From Chloroflexota bacterium (GTDB lineage: Bacteria > Chloroflexota > Anaerolineae > Promineifilales > Promineifilaceae), in the NCBI GenBank assembly GCA_024277135.1, contig JAJRVV010000102.1:22885-86884 (forward strand): a DNA stretch of 64,000 bases, written 5' to 3'. Shown here piece by piece: positions 36,479-45,276 of the stretch (position 1 is its first letter; each line of letters opens with the position of its first letter). Made by a program: the position numbers and the translations under genes. Under the pieces are notes generated by a model. That model saw only the letters and a program-made list of their open reading frames with translations. It searched no databases and had not been told where the DNA came from.

Positions 36479-37483
36479 TCACGCCGCCACCATCTCTTCC
36501 TCTTGCAATAGCTGTTCAGCCCGTCGCACCAAATCCGTATTGCCAATGTACAAAGGCACTCGTTGATGCAGTTCAGTGGGGTCAATATCAAGAATGGGCG
36601 TACAGCCATCTGAGGCATACCCGCCCGCCCGATCAATCAAAAACGCTAACGGGCCGGCTTCATACAGCAACCGTAATTTGCCTCGCGGCTTATTCGCTTC
36701 CGTCGGATAGAAAAACACGCCGCCCCGCAGCAAATTCCGATGGAAATCTGCCACCAGAGAGCCGATATACCGCGCCGACAACGGGGGAGAATCTGGCTCA
36801 CCTCCTTGCAACCAGCGCATGTATCGTTGGTTGGCCGGCGACCATCGCTGGTAATAAGCGCTGTTCACGCTGAAATAAGTCGGTTTTTCAGGAAGTATCA
36901 TATGCGGGTGCGACAATAAAAATTCGCCCAACTCAATGTCCAGCGTAAAGCCGTGTACGCCATCCCCGGTGCTGTACACCAGCATCGTGCTGGCGCCAAA
37001 CAAGACATACCCGGCTGCCACCAGATCGCGGGCCGGTTGCAGCACGTCCTCCAAACGACCCCGATTCGCCTTATCTATACACCGATAAACGCCAAAAATT
37101 GTGCCAATACTGACGTTGACATCAATATTTGACGAGCCATCCAGCGGGTCATACACCAGGACATAGGAGCCTTTTTCAAACTGCTCTGGAATTTCGATAA
37201 TGTCTTCGCGCTCTTCAGAGGCCATGACACAAAGTCGGCCCGTGTGATCACAAACCCGGCGAATCAAATCATCGGCGAATACATCCAGCTTTTGCTGATG
37301 CTCACCTTGCACATTGACATTGCCGGCCCGGCCCAAAATATCGCTCAAACCGGCCCGGTTTGTTTTAGTAGCAATAATTTTGGCTGCCAGGGCGATGTCA
37401 TACAATAAATTGGTAAAGGTTCCGCGAGCGTGGGCAGGCTGGTTTTCTAAAATAAATCGTTCAATTGTAACGATCTTAGACAT
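36479..37483 (-). CDS. fbp: Class I fructose-1,6-bisphosphatase
   Basis: 334 aa from the ATG at 37483 ([15 protein letters not shown]), which has GGAGGCACAAGTC upstream; the ORF-track extension to 37585 runs into cdsA. Diagnostic class I residues are the metal site [29 protein letters not shown], the sugar-phosphate-binding NSAYYQRW region, and a C-terminal [19 protein letters not shown]. It hydrolyses fructose-1,6-bisphosphate in gluconeogenesis or a carbon-fixation cycle. It follows cdsA on the same strand by 88 nt and may have its own promoter. Confidence 0.95.
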   Translation of the reverse strand: MSKIVTIERFILENQPAHARGTFTNLLYDIALAAKIIATKTNRAGLSDILGRAGNVNVQGEHQQKLDVFADDLIRRVCDHTGRLCVMASEEREDIIEIPEQFEKGSYVLVYDPLDGSSNIDVNVSIGTIFGVYRCIDKANRGRLEDVLQPARDLVAAGYVLFGASTMLVYSTGDGVHGFTLDIELGEFLLSHPHMILPEKPTYFSVNSAYYQRWSPANQRYMRWLQGGEPDSPPLSARYIGSLVADFHRNLLRGGVFFYPTEANKPRGKLRLLYEAGPLAFLIDRAGGYASDGCTPILDIDPTELHQRVPLYIGNTDLVRRAEQLLQEEEMVAA

Positions 37484-37571
37484 GACTTGTGCCTCCGTAG
37501 AAAAATAGTGGGAACTGCTTTTAGGAACATAACTTTTGTGAGAGTCAACCGGTGGGAAACGGTTTGACGTC

Positions 37572-38387
37572 TCAACGATTAACAAACAAAACCAGATAAT
37601 AAGCCATTGTAACAGACCACATCAAGGAATCAATGCGATCCAACGCGCCGCCGTGACCCGGAAACAAAACGCCGGAGTCTTTGACACCCGCTTCCCTTTT
37701 GAGCAAGGAAACGGCCAAATCACCCAGCGGACCGATGATGGTGATCAATAAGCCCATAACAAGAGCCGGCCACAAAGGCAGACTTAACCAGGAAGCCAGG
37801 ATGACGCCGATGCTGACGCCAAAGGCGATGCCGCCAATATACCCTTCGACGGTTTTGTTGGGGCTTAACCGGGGCGCGAGATGGTGACGGCCGAACACCT
37901 TATTGGTCAGGAATTTGCCCACCACATACGCCGCCGAATCGGACATCCAGGTGGTGACCATGGCCAGCATCGTCCACTGCCAGGCCATGTCTGCCAGCCC
38001 GCGAATGCGGAAGAAATGGCTGGACAGCCACCCCAGCAGCACCACAGCTCCCATCATCGCCAGCCAATCGGCCGGAACGGTTTTGCTGAGCCGCCGCTCG
38101 TATAACCACAAGGCGTAAGCCATCACCGCCAACAAACTGCCCACCATAACCGGAGCCAGTAGATTATATTGGGGCCATTGTCCCTCAATCAGGAACAACA
38201 AGATAATAGGCAGCAACAGCCGGGCAGGCATTTGCCAACCGATTTTTTGGATCATGTGGGCATATTCGTGGACGCCAAGAAGGATGACGGCCGTAAGCGG
38301 CAAAAAATAAAACCAGCCCCCCAGGTAGATCAAATAGAGCGCCAGCGGTCCGACAGTGAATGTGATGAGAGCGCGTTGAACAAACAT
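37572..38387 (-). CDS. cdsA: Phosphatidate cytidylyltransferase
   Basis: A 271-aa integral membrane protein with 7-8 helices. The CDP-alcohol/CTP_transf_1 signature is [14 protein letters not shown] and the C-terminal [20 protein letters not shown], which coordinates Mg and CTP. It makes CDP-diacylglycerol for phospholipid synthesis. Position after uppS, frr, pyrH, tsf and rpsB is the conserved bacterial order, which supports the call. Confidence 0.95.
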   Translation of the reverse strand: MFVQRALITFTVGPLALYLIYLGGWFYFLPLTAVILLGVHEYAHMIQKIGWQMPARLLLPIILLFLIEGQWPQYNLLAPVMVGSLLAVMAYALWLYERRLSKTVPADWLAMMGAVVLLGWLSSHFFRIRGLADMAWQWTMLAMVTTWMSDSAAYVVGKFLTNKVFGRHHLAPRLSPNKTVEGYIGGIAFGVSIGVILASWLSLPLWPALVMGLLITIIGPLGDLAVSLLKREAGVKDSGVLFPGHGGALDRIDSLMWSVTMAYYLVLFVNR

Positions 38388-38402
38388 GCAAATCGTTTAT
38401 AT

Positions 38403-39143
38403 CTATTGGGATTCTTCGGGAACCAGACCAAACCGGCGTTCCCGCTGATTGAAAGCGACAATCGCTTCAAACAATTCTTCCCGGCCAAAATCAGGCCACA
38501 AGGCTGGCGTGGGATAATATTCGGAATAAGCGGCCTGCCAGATGAGGAAATTGCTGATGCGCAGTTCGCCGCTGGTACGTATCACAATATCGGGGTCTGG
38601 CAAATCTCGGGTAAATAAATAGTAACTAAAAAGCGCTTCGGTCAAATCGTCTGGCGAGATATTGTCAGCCAACATTTGGCGAACAGCGTGCAAAATTTCT
38701 GCCCGCCCGCCATAATTGAAGGCCACATTCAATATGAGTTTTTTGTTATCTTTGGTAAGTTGCAGCGCGCGCCGCACCTTTTCTTGTAAATTGGGCGCTA
38801 TGCCGGTTAGGTCGCCCAGGTGATGCAGGCAAACGCCTTGTTGATGCAGATCGTCTAATTCCTGGTCAAGTACACGAGCGAAAATCCGCATAAGTCCCCG
38901 AATTTCAGCTTCGGGCCGGCCCCAGTTCTCGGTGGAGAAAGCGTAAATGGTGAGGATGTCCACGCCAAATTCGACACAGGCGTTGATGATACGGCGCAGG
39001 TTTTCAGCGCCGGCCCGATGTCCGGCAACTCGTGGCAAGCCTCTTTTTCGCGCCCAACGGCCGTTGCCATCCATGATGATAGCCACGTGCCGGGGGATAG
39101 TATAGGTAGATAGATCGAGAGACTTTTGCTGCCGCAGCGCCAT
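38403..39143 (-). CDS. uppS: Undecaprenyl diphosphate synthase
   Basis: A 246-aa cis-prenyltransferase. HVAIIMDGNGRWARKRGLPRVAGH (residues 18-41) holds the catalytic Asp and the IPP/FPP-binding arginines. LTIYAFSTENWGRP and the C-terminal RTSGELRISNFLIWQAAYSEYY complete the site. It makes the C55 lipid carrier used for peptidoglycan and the surface glycans encoded elsewhere in this window. Its ATG lies 1 nt after the frr stop. Confidence 0.96.
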   Translation of the reverse strand: MALRQQKSLDLSTYTIPRHVAIIMDGNGRWARKRGLPRVAGHRAGAENLRRIINACVEFGVDILTIYAFSTENWGRPEAEIRGLMRIFARVLDQELDDLHQQGVCLHHLGDLTGIAPNLQEKVRRALQLTKDNKKLILNVAFNYGGRAEILHAVRQMLADNISPDDLTEALFSYYLFTRDLPDPDIVIRTSGELRISNFLIWQAAYSEYYPTPALWPDFGREELFEAIVAFNQRERRFGLVPEESQ

Positions 39144-39144
39144 A

Positions 39145-39702
39145 TCAAACTTCCATGATTTCGGCAGCTTTCTTTTCGCCGATTTCGTCGATTTGTTTGA
39201 TAAATTTATCAGTCAATTCTTGCAGGTCTTCTTGCCCCCGGTAAAAATCATCCTCCGCGATCATCTTTTCCTTGTTGAAATCGCGCAAATCAGTGAGGGC
39301 GTCCCGGCGCACATTACGCACCGCCACTTTCCCCTCTTCGATCCGACGATTGACCAGCTTGTTGAGTTCACGGCGGCGCTCCTCGGTCAGGCGGGGGATG
39401 TTTAGGCGAATGATTTTACCGTCGTTGTTGGGGTTCAAGCTCAAATCTGATTTGAGGATGGCGCGTTCGATGGCGCTGATGGCGTTGGCGTCATACGGCC
39501 GTATCGCCAACTGCTGCGGCTCCGGCACACTGATCACCGCCATCTGGTTCAACGGCATCGCCACCCCATACATTTCCACTTCCAATTTTTCCACCAATTG
39601 GGGCGCGGCCCGCCCGGTGCGAAACGTAGCCAAATCAGACTCAAGCGATGAAATGGCCCCTTTCATCCGGCTATCTGCATCTTGCAAGACTTCACGTATC
39701 AT
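39145..39702 (-). CDS. frr: Ribosome recycling factor
   Basis: 185 aa from the ATG at 39702, preceded by GGAGGTTCCG. The full-length RRF fold is recognisable: SRMKGAISSLESDLATFRTGRAAPQLVEKLEVEMYG, then PLNQMAVISVPEPQQLAI, RLNIPRLTEERRRELNKLVN and a C-terminal helix ending KKAAEIMEV. With EF-G it splits post-termination ribosomes. Length is exactly that expected. Confidence 0.97.
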   Translation of the reverse strand: MIREVLQDADSRMKGAISSLESDLATFRTGRAAPQLVEKLEVEMYGVAMPLNQMAVISVPEPQQLAIRPYDANAISAIERAILKSDLSLNPNNDGKIIRLNIPRLTEERRRELNKLVNRRIEEGKVAVRNVRRDALTDLRDFNKEKMIAEDDFYRGQEDLQELTDKFIKQIDEIGEKKAAEIMEV

Positions 39703-39734
39703 CGGAACCTCCACAAAAACTGAAGTTGAGAGCT

Positions 39735-39826
39735 AGTACCAGTAATCAGTTTTCAGTTTTCAGTAAGTGTTTGCCAGAGATAAGCTCTACTGATAACTGC
39801 ATACTGAACACTGAACACTAACCTCA
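39735..39826. repeat. Heptamer repeats (CAGTTTT / ACTGAAC types) between pyrH and frr
   Basis: CAGTAATCAGTTTTCAGTTT plus TCAGTAAG, and further on CTGATAACTGCATACTGAAC plus ACTGAACACT, are degenerate heptads filling most of the pyrH-frr spacer. They closely resemble the STRR sequences of filamentous cyanobacteria. Confidence 0.75.
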
Positions 39827-39830
39827 CGAT

Positions 39831-40556
39831 CTACTCGTCAGGATGACAAATAATCGTCCCCACCGACTCGCCCAGCATCAGGCGCTTAACGCTGCCCTTT
39901 TGCCAGAAATTAAGCGTGACGATGGGCATGTCATTTTCCATGCAAAGCGAAACGGCCGTGCTATCCATCACCTTCAATCGCAAATTGAGAAAATCTATAT
40001 ATGAAATGCGGTCAAAACGGCGGGCATTGGGATTTTTCTTGGGATCGTCATCGTAAATCGCGTCCACCTTCGTCGCCTTAATCAGCACATCCGCCCCAAT
40101 CTCCATCGCCCGCAACGCGCCCGCCGAGTCCGTCGTGAAATAAGGGTTGCCCGTGCCGCCGCCGAAAATAACGACCCGCCCCTTGTCCAGGTGACGAATA
40201 GCGCGCAAGCGAATGTATGGCTCAGCCACCGTGCGCATCTCAATGGCGGTTTGGACGCGGGTGACAACGCCGGTTCGTTCCAGCGAATCCTGCAAAGCCA
40301 GCGCATTCATCACCGTGGCGATCATCCCCATGTGGTCGGCCGTGGAGCGTTCCATGCCTTGCTTTATCCCGGCCGAACCGCGCCACAGGTTGCCGGCGCC
40401 AATCACAATCGCCACCTGTATGCCCAAATCATAAACCCCCTTGACGATCTGGGCAACCTCTGCCGCTCGCGCGGGATCAATACCAAACCCCTGCGGCCCG
40501 GCCAAAGCCTCACCGGACATCTTCAACAAAATCCGTTTGTAGCGCGCGTCACTCAT
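39831..40556 (-). CDS. pyrH: UMP kinase
   Basis: About 241 aa from the ATG at 40556 ([18 protein letters not shown]); MGSIY at 40571 is an alternative. The amino-acid-kinase fold shows [41 protein letters not shown], and [19 protein letters not shown]. It phosphorylates UMP to UDP. It sits between tsf and frr as in most bacteria. A terminator-like hairpin lies between tsf and pyrH. Confidence 0.96.
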   Translation of the reverse strand: MSDARYKRILLKMSGEALAGPQGFGIDPARAAEVAQIVKGVYDLGIQVAIVIGAGNLWRGSAGIKQGMERSTADHMGMIATVMNALALQDSLERTGVVTRVQTAIEMRTVAEPYIRLRAIRHLDKGRVVIFGGGTGNPYFTTDSAGALRAMEIGADVLIKATKVDAIYDDDPKKNPNARRFDRISYIDFLNLRLKVMDSTAVSLCMENDMPIVTLNFWQKGSVKRLMLGESVGTIICHPDE

Positions 40557-40630
40557 GTAAATTGACCCCATTCAGATGGCGCGCCAACCAGACCATTAAA
40601 AAATTATCTGATCAGCGATATGGTTTGAAA

Positions 40631-40662
40631 GAGTAAGGGCGTTCTGGTGAACGCCCTTTTAC
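40631..40662 (-). terminator. Terminator-like hairpin between tsf and pyrH
   Basis: AAGGGCGTTC-TGGT-GAACGCCCTT is a perfect 10-bp stem with a 4-nt loop, 13 nt after the tsf stop. On the minus strand ACTCTTT follows; on the plus strand TTTAC. It may attenuate read-through from rpsB-tsf into pyrH. Confidence 0.75.
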
Positions 40663-40671
40663 TGCCGATAT

Positions 40672-41274
40672 TTAGTCCAGCGCCTCGCCCAATTCATACC
40701 GGGCAAAGCGGCGAATCATGATGTTTTCGCCGGTCATGCGAATGGCATCCAAAATCAAATCCTTGATTTTGACGCCCTCATCTTTGATGAAGGGCTGTTC
40801 CAGCAGACAAAATTCTTCGTAGAATTTATTCATCCGGCCAGAAATGATTTTTTCGACGATAGCTTCCGGTTTTCCTTGGGCCAATGCCTGATTCCGCAAC
40901 ACGTCCAATTCGCGGTTGAGATGTTCTTGGGGCACATCTTCGGTGTTGAGGTATCGGGGGCTGGCAGCGGCGATGTGTAGGGCAATATCGTGCGCCAGGG
41001 TCTTGAATTGGTCGTTCCGCGCCACAAAATCAGTCTCGCAGTTCAACTCTAAAATCACGCCAACGCGGTTGCCGGGATGAGCGTACATCTCAATCAACCC
41101 TTCTTTGGCGGCCCGGTCGGCGCGTTTGGCGGCGCGCGCCGCTCCTTTTTCGCGCAGGATGTCCACGGCCGCTTCGTAATCGCCATTCGTTTGTTCCAGA
41201 GCTTTTTTCGCGTCCAAAACGCCAGCGCCGGTTGCCTGACGCAGTTCTTTTACCATTTGTGCTGTAATTTTCAT
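40672..41274 (-). CDS. tsf: Elongation factor Ts
   Basis: A 200-aa, short-form EF-Ts. N-terminal UBA-like domain with VKELRQATGAGVLDAKKALEQTNGD, then the core with LELNCETDFVARNDQF, which contacts EF-Tu, and a coiled-coil-like segment with SGRMNKFYEEFCLLEQPFI. It releases GDP from EF-Tu. It is 111 nt downstream of rpsB; a palindromic element occupies that spacer. Confidence 0.96.
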   Translation of the reverse strand: MKITAQMVKELRQATGAGVLDAKKALEQTNGDYEAAVDILREKGAARAAKRADRAAKEGLIEMYAHPGNRVGVILELNCETDFVARNDQFKTLAHDIALHIAAASPRYLNTEDVPQEHLNRELDVLRNQALAQGKPEAIVEKIISGRMNKFYEEFCLLEQPFIKDEGVKIKDLILDAIRMTGENIMIRRFARYELGEALD

Positions 41275-41318
41275 TTAGTATGACTCCTCAGGATTGGGTC
41301 TTTTCTTCCCCTTTCGCG

Positions 41319-41357
41319 CCAAGACATCCGGCCTCTTGGCAGAAGTCGGATGTCTTG
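41319..41357. repeat. AGACATCC-family palindromic element (rpsB-tsf spacer)
   Basis: CCAAGACATCCG and CGGATGTCTTGG are 12-bp perfect outer arms around a less regular centre. This is one of four copies found here (48649-48683, 61368-61415, 61587-61619). Confidence 0.75.
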
Positions 41358-41385
41358 GCACAACCCAGGGGCATTTGTATTGGTT

Positions 41386-42348
41386 TTATTCGCTTTCTTC
41401 TTCGTCGGCGCCGGGGGCGGCCGTTTCTTCAGTTGTCGTCTCTGCGGCCGTTTCCGTGGCAGGCTCTGCGGCTACTGTCTCTGCGGCCGTCTCTTCGGCT
41501 GTCGTCTCTACGGCCGCGGAAGCGGCTGCTTCATCTTCAGCTTCGCGCAGTTTGGCCAGGGTAGATTCGCCTAACAACACCTCGTCTTCAGCGTCTTCCA
41601 TGCCATCAAAGGATTCGCGGGCGTACCCATCGTAATCCGTAATTTCTTCTTCGAGGGTTTCTTTGTGCATGGCAATCCCTTCCAGAGCGGCGTCAGCCAT
41701 TTTGCTGACGAGAAGCTTGATGGCGCGGATGGCGTCATCGTTGGAGGGGATGATGTAATCAATCGGGTCAGGATCGCAGTTGGTATCCATCACGGCGATG
41801 ATGGGGATGTTCAGGATGTTGGCCTCGCGCACGGCCGTTTCTTCTTTGTTCACATCCACAACAAACAGCAGCGCCGGCAGACCGGACATTTCCCGGATAC
41901 CGCCCAAACGCAGATTCAACTTTTCGATTTCCCGCTCTTTCCGCAGACGTTCCTGCTTTTTGAGCAATTCCAATTCGCCGGCGTCACGGCGCGCTTCCAG
42001 CTTTTTCAGGTAATCAATCCGTTGGCGGATGGTTTGCCAGTTTGTCAATGTGCCGCCCAGCCAGCGAACGCTGACATACGGCTGTCCGGCGCGGGACGCT
42101 TCATTGGCGATGGTGTCTTGCGCCTGCCGCTTGGTGCCGACAAACAAAATCTCGCCGCCTTCGGCAACGGTATCCCGAACCAGATTATATGCTTCCTCCA
42201 ATAATATCAGGGTTTGTTGTAAATCGAGGATATGAATGCCGTTGCGCTCCGTAAAGATGTACGGTTTCATCTTAGGGTTCCAACGACGAGTACGATGTCC
42301 AAAATGCACGCCGGTTTCCAGCAGCGCTTTCATCGAAACGATGGCCAT
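41386..42348 (-). CDS. rpsB: 30S ribosomal protein S2 with acidic C-terminal tail
   Basis: A 320-aa S2. The core, about 1-245, is canonical: [73 protein letters not shown] and [19 protein letters not shown]. The last 75 residues are an Ala/Thr/Glu-rich tail ([22 protein letters not shown]), much longer than in typical S2. Repeated GCGGCCGT-containing units encode it. S2 joins the 30S body late in assembly. GGAGAATACCCCT precedes the start. Its own promoter lies at 42546-42573. Confidence 0.96.
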   Translation of the reverse strand: MAIVSMKALLETGVHFGHRTRRWNPKMKPYIFTERNGIHILDLQQTLILLEEAYNLVRDTVAEGGEILFVGTKRQAQDTIANEASRAGQPYVSVRWLGGTLTNWQTIRQRIDYLKKLEARRDAGELELLKKQERLRKEREIEKLNLRLGGIREMSGLPALLFVVDVNKEETAVREANILNIPIIAVMDTNCDPDPIDYIIPSNDDAIRAIKLLVSKMADAALEGIAMHKETLEEEITDYDGYARESFDGMEDAEDEVLLGESTLAKLREAEDEAAASAAVETTAEETAAETVAAEPATETAAETTTEETAAPGADEEESE

Positions 42349-42540
42349 AGGGGTATTCTCCTTTAAGTTAGTTTTACGCTTCCACGCGCTTCAACCTGCC
42401 GCAGGACTCGCATGACCGACGCGCCAGTATGACTTTCGGGGGTATCTGATTAAGATTAAGAGAGCCGGGATGGCGCGATGCGAGCACACCCACGTTAGTC
42501 CGCGCGTGTGTAAGATGTTAATCACTCTTGAAAAAGAGCC
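42349..42540 (-). promoter_or_regulatory. rpsB 5' leader
   Basis: About 190 nt of untranslated leader lie between the predicted start point and the rpsB ATG. It contains several GC-rich segments able to pair, for example ACACGCGCGGACTAACGTGGGTGTGC. S2 leaders in other phyla bind S2 for feedback, but no known leader motif is recognisable here. Confidence 0.4.
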
Positions 42541-42545
42541 GGTAA

Positions 42546-42573
42546 ATTATAGCTTAAGTGAAAATCGGCGCAA
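42546..42573 (-). promoter_or_regulatory. Promoter of the rpsB operon
   Basis: On the minus strand TTGCGC (42568-42573), 16 bp, TATAAT (42546-42551). It lies just beyond the stop of the ABC-2 permease gene, and would start a leader of about 190 nt before rpsB. Confidence 0.65.
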
Positions 42574-42574
42574 A

Positions 42575-43369
42575 TCATTTCCAGCGAGTGAGGATGGTTT
42601 CCCGTTGGAACAGTTGAATCGCCAGATAAACGAGAACCACGTCCAACACGGCCGTCACCGCCGCCATCACCCAAATCATCGTCTGGTTCACCAGAATCAA
42701 GCCCATGGATTGGCCCACGATGAGCAAAATCAAGGGCATGATGACCAGCGCCGACAACTGTTCCGCCACGCGCGGATCGGAGACGCGGGATGAGACCATG
42801 ACAGCCACGCTGACGGCCGTGATCGTCAACAACGGCCCCACCACAAAAATGGCGATCAACCACTCCGGGGCGATCACCTGAGCGAACACCACATCATTCA
42901 CCATAAATCGGGCCGTTACCACGTATATCAGAAATGCCAGCCAGGTGGCCCCCACCGCCGGCACAAACGCGGCAATCGTCTTGCCCGCTAAAAGTTCCGT
43001 TGTGGTGATAGGCGTTGCCAACAGCGGCTCCAAGCTGCGGGACGTTTTCTCCCCGACAATGCTGTAAGCGGCGATGGTGGCCGGAATGGCCACCGGCAAA
43101 ATCATAAACATCAAGGTGTAGAGATTGAGCATATACGCTTGGACGCAATCAGCCTCTTCCATGTCTACACACAGATCGCCCACCAACTCCTCCGGCATCT
43201 CATCCGCAGTTGACATGGAGCTGCCATCATCAAACGAATTAATGGCGACCAACGTGGCAATGGGTAAAATGATGAAGATCAAAGGCAAAAAGGCGACGGT
43301 AAACAACACCAGCCGGTTCTTAAAAACTTCTGCCCATTCTTTGCTAACGATTGTTTTTACTTTGTCCAT
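42575..43369 (-). CDS. ABC-2 type exporter permease
   Basis: A 264-aa protein with six predicted helices and a cytoplasmic start (VKTIVSKEWAEVFKNRLVLF). The first extracytoplasmic loop (about 45-80) is acidic and contains two Cys (VGDLCVDMEEADCVQ). Conserved ABC-2 features are GEKTSRSLEPLLATPITTTELLAGK near residue 110 and RVSDPRVAEQLSALVIMP. It is the membrane half of a NatAB-like exporter with the ATPase 8 nt upstream. The cargo (ion, lipid, drug or peptide) is unknown. Confidence 0.88.
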   Translation of the reverse strand: MDKVKTIVSKEWAEVFKNRLVLFTVAFLPLIFIILPIATLVAINSFDDGSSMSTADEMPEELVGDLCVDMEEADCVQAYMLNLYTLMFMILPVAIPATIAAYSIVGEKTSRSLEPLLATPITTTELLAGKTIAAFVPAVGATWLAFLIYVVTARFMVNDVVFAQVIAPEWLIAIFVVGPLLTITAVSVAVMVSSRVSDPRVAEQLSALVIMPLILLIVGQSMGLILVNQTMIWVMAAVTAVLDVVLVYLAIQLFQRETILTRWK

Positions 43370-43377
43370 TTTTTCAC

Positions 43378-44298
43378 CTACGATTCATCACCTTCGTTGA
43401 CCAACTGCAAGTAGATGTCTTCTAATGAGTGGCGCAGTTCGCCCACAAATTGGATATTGGCGCCGGCATTGACCAGCCGGCGAATGAGTTCCGGATTGTG
43501 CGTTTCCGGATCGTCCAGCGCCAATATCAGCTTGTTGTCAACAGCCTGGATCTGGTTGATGAAGCCGCAGTCGGCAACGGCCGTCACAAAAGGTTCCGCG
43601 CTCGCTTCCGCCAGATGGATCACCACCTGACGGTCGTACATCTGCTGCCTCAACCCGGATGGGGTGTCTACCACCCGCAGGCGGCTGTTAAACACCGCAA
43701 TACGGCCGCACAACCGATCCGCTTCATCCAAGTTGTGGGTGCAGATGAACATCGTGCGCCCCTGCCCCCGCAGTTCGGTAATGAAATCCCGCACCAGTTT
43801 GGCCGCCTCCGGGTCCAGGCCGGCAGTTGGCTCATCCAAAAACAACACTTTCGGCTCGTGGAGCAAGGCGCGGGCAATCGCCAGCTTTTGTTTCATCCCC
43901 TTGCTGAACGTGCTGGCCGCATCCTTTCGCCGTTCCCACAGCCCCAGCATCCGCAGATATTTTTCCACCTGTCCCGGCACATCGGCCACTTCGTAGAGAC
44001 GGCCGTAAATCTCCAGATTCCGCTGCGCCGACAGCCGGTCATACAACCCTGGCGTCTCCGTCAGAATGCCCACATTTCGGCGAATCTCCTGGTCATCCCG
44101 CCCCGCCTGGTAGCCAAACACCGTCGCTTGTCCGGCCGTCGGCCCGATGAGACTGGTCAGCATCCGCACCGTCGTCGTTTTCCCGGCCCCATTCGGCCCC
44201 AAAAAGCCAAACACCTCTCCTTCATCAATTTCCAGCGTCAGCCGATCCACGGCCACATGCTCATCAAACTTCTTCGTCAACCCCACCGTCTTAATCAT
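43378..44298 (-). CDS. ABC exporter ATP-binding protein (CcmA/NatA type)
   Basis: A 306-aa ATPase. Walker A GPNGAGKTT near residue 37, signature TFSKGMKQKLAIARAL near 135, Walker B KVLFLDEPTAGLDP and H-loop CTHNLDEADRL. The C-terminal extension (about 215-306) is the DrrA/NatA-type accessory region. It pairs with the ABC-2 permease directly downstream and with the YhfC-type protein upstream (11-nt gap). Confidence 0.92.
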   Translation of the reverse strand: MIKTVGLTKKFDEHVAVDRLTLEIDEGEVFGFLGPNGAGKTTTVRMLTSLIGPTAGQATVFGYQAGRDDQEIRRNVGILTETPGLYDRLSAQRNLEIYGRLYEVADVPGQVEKYLRMLGLWERRKDAASTFSKGMKQKLAIARALLHEPKVLFLDEPTAGLDPEAAKLVRDFITELRGQGRTMFICTHNLDEADRLCGRIAVFNSRLRVVDTPSGLRQQMYDRQVVIHLAEASAEPFVTAVADCGFINQIQAVDNKLILALDDPETHNPELIRRLVNAGANIQFVGELRHSLEDIYLQLVNEGDES

Positions 44299-44309
44299 TT
44301 TTTCCGCCT

Positions 44310-45164
44310 TTACAAGTACCGGCTCCGATCCAACGCCTCAGCGTCTAATGCCACAGATAACGGCCGTACCAATTCCACATCCGGCAAAGGGGACAAATCC
44401 GCCGCCGCCGGTTCCGGCCGCCGCAGCCAGAAAATAAGACCGAGGCTGAACAAGGCGAACACGCCCAACAGCGCTTCGGTCACAAACACATTCCAGGTAA
44501 CGGCAGCGTAAACGGCCGTAAAGTTTAATACAGTATGCCACAGAATCGAGAACCCCAGCCAACGAATCTGGCCGCGAACGAACGCCTGCATCACCAGCAG
44601 CGAAGCCGACAAATGAAAAGTGATGGCAAAGACCCGCTCCAACGCCCCCATCAAAATCAAATACCAGGGCGCGGCAAAAACAGCCTCAATTTGCGCCTGA
44701 ACCACCGGCAGTTGTTCGGTGGAAATCTGGTTCAGCAGCGATCCGTCCCGCATCGTCGCCAGCGCCCCCACATTCAACAACGTCACAAAGCCGACCAAAA
44801 TCGCTTCCACGCCGCCATGCCCTGCGCCCAACATCAGCCCGGTTCCCCAGGATCGGGCCTCTTTGGCCCAAAAGCGGCAGGTCAGATAACGGCCGACTTC
44901 CTCAAACAGCCCGGCCGACAACCCCAGGAACAGCGCCAGGATGATGAGATTGCGCGGCACGGCCGTATCCGTCGGCAGCAGCGCCCATTTTTGCAGCGCC
45001 AGCCAATTAAACGGGATATGCCCCACTTGCGATAAAATAAAGGTGGCGCCGCCCACCATAAACAACTCCCAACTCGGCCGGCGGCGGCGATGGATCAACC
45101 GCGCCAACCACAGCGGGAAGCCAATCATTAGCAACACATCCAGGGCGTACCAGAAAAAAATCAT
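44310..45164 (-). CDS. YhfC-family intramembrane protease-like protein
   Basis: About 284 aa with 7-8 helices, from ATG 45164 (MIFFWYALDV). The ORF-track TTG start at 45194 lies in a repeat. The glutamic-type intramembrane protease motifs are present: GLSAGLFEEVGRYL (adjacent Glu residues), GAGHGGVEAILVG, and two further helices with His (ITFHLSASLLVMQAF and WHTVLNF). This fits YhfC (PF10086), related to PrsW/CPBP proteases. Position 11 nt before an ABC exporter suggests peptide or lipoprotein processing, or immunity, linked to export. Proteolytic activity is inferred. Confidence 0.78.
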   Translation of the reverse strand: MIFFWYALDVLLMIGFPLWLARLIHRRRRPSWELFMVGGATFILSQVGHIPFNWLALQKWALLPTDTAVPRNLIILALFLGLSAGLFEEVGRYLTCRFWAKEARSWGTGLMLGAGHGGVEAILVGFVTLLNVGALATMRDGSLLNQISTEQLPVVQAQIEAVFAAPWYLILMGALERVFAITFHLSASLLVMQAFVRGQIRWLGFSILWHTVLNFTAVYAAVTWNVFVTEALLGVFALFSLGLIFWLRRPEPAAADLSPLPDVELVRPLSVALDAEALDRSRYL

Positions 45165-45185
45165 TGTCTTGCCGCTGGTGCCAGT

Positions 45186-45276
45186 TTTCAGCAATCAGTA
45201 CGGTCTCCCCCTGGCAAACGTCACCAAAAACTGAAAACTGATCACTGAAAACTGATTACTGATTACTGATTACTGA
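45186..45276. repeat. Heptamer repeats (ACTGATT / ACTGAAA types) at the mscS 3' end
   Basis: CAGTTTTCAGCAATCAGTAC-type sequence is followed, after a short spacer, by AAAACTGAAAACTGATCACT and three consecutive ACTGATT heptads. The last codons and stop of the MscS gene (QSVISNQ) are encoded by this repeat. Confidence 0.85.

Noticed and set aside
43429-44511. 360-aa plus-strand ORF
   Set aside because: It is the antisense shadow of the ABC ATPase gene, Arg/His/Gln-rich without motifs.
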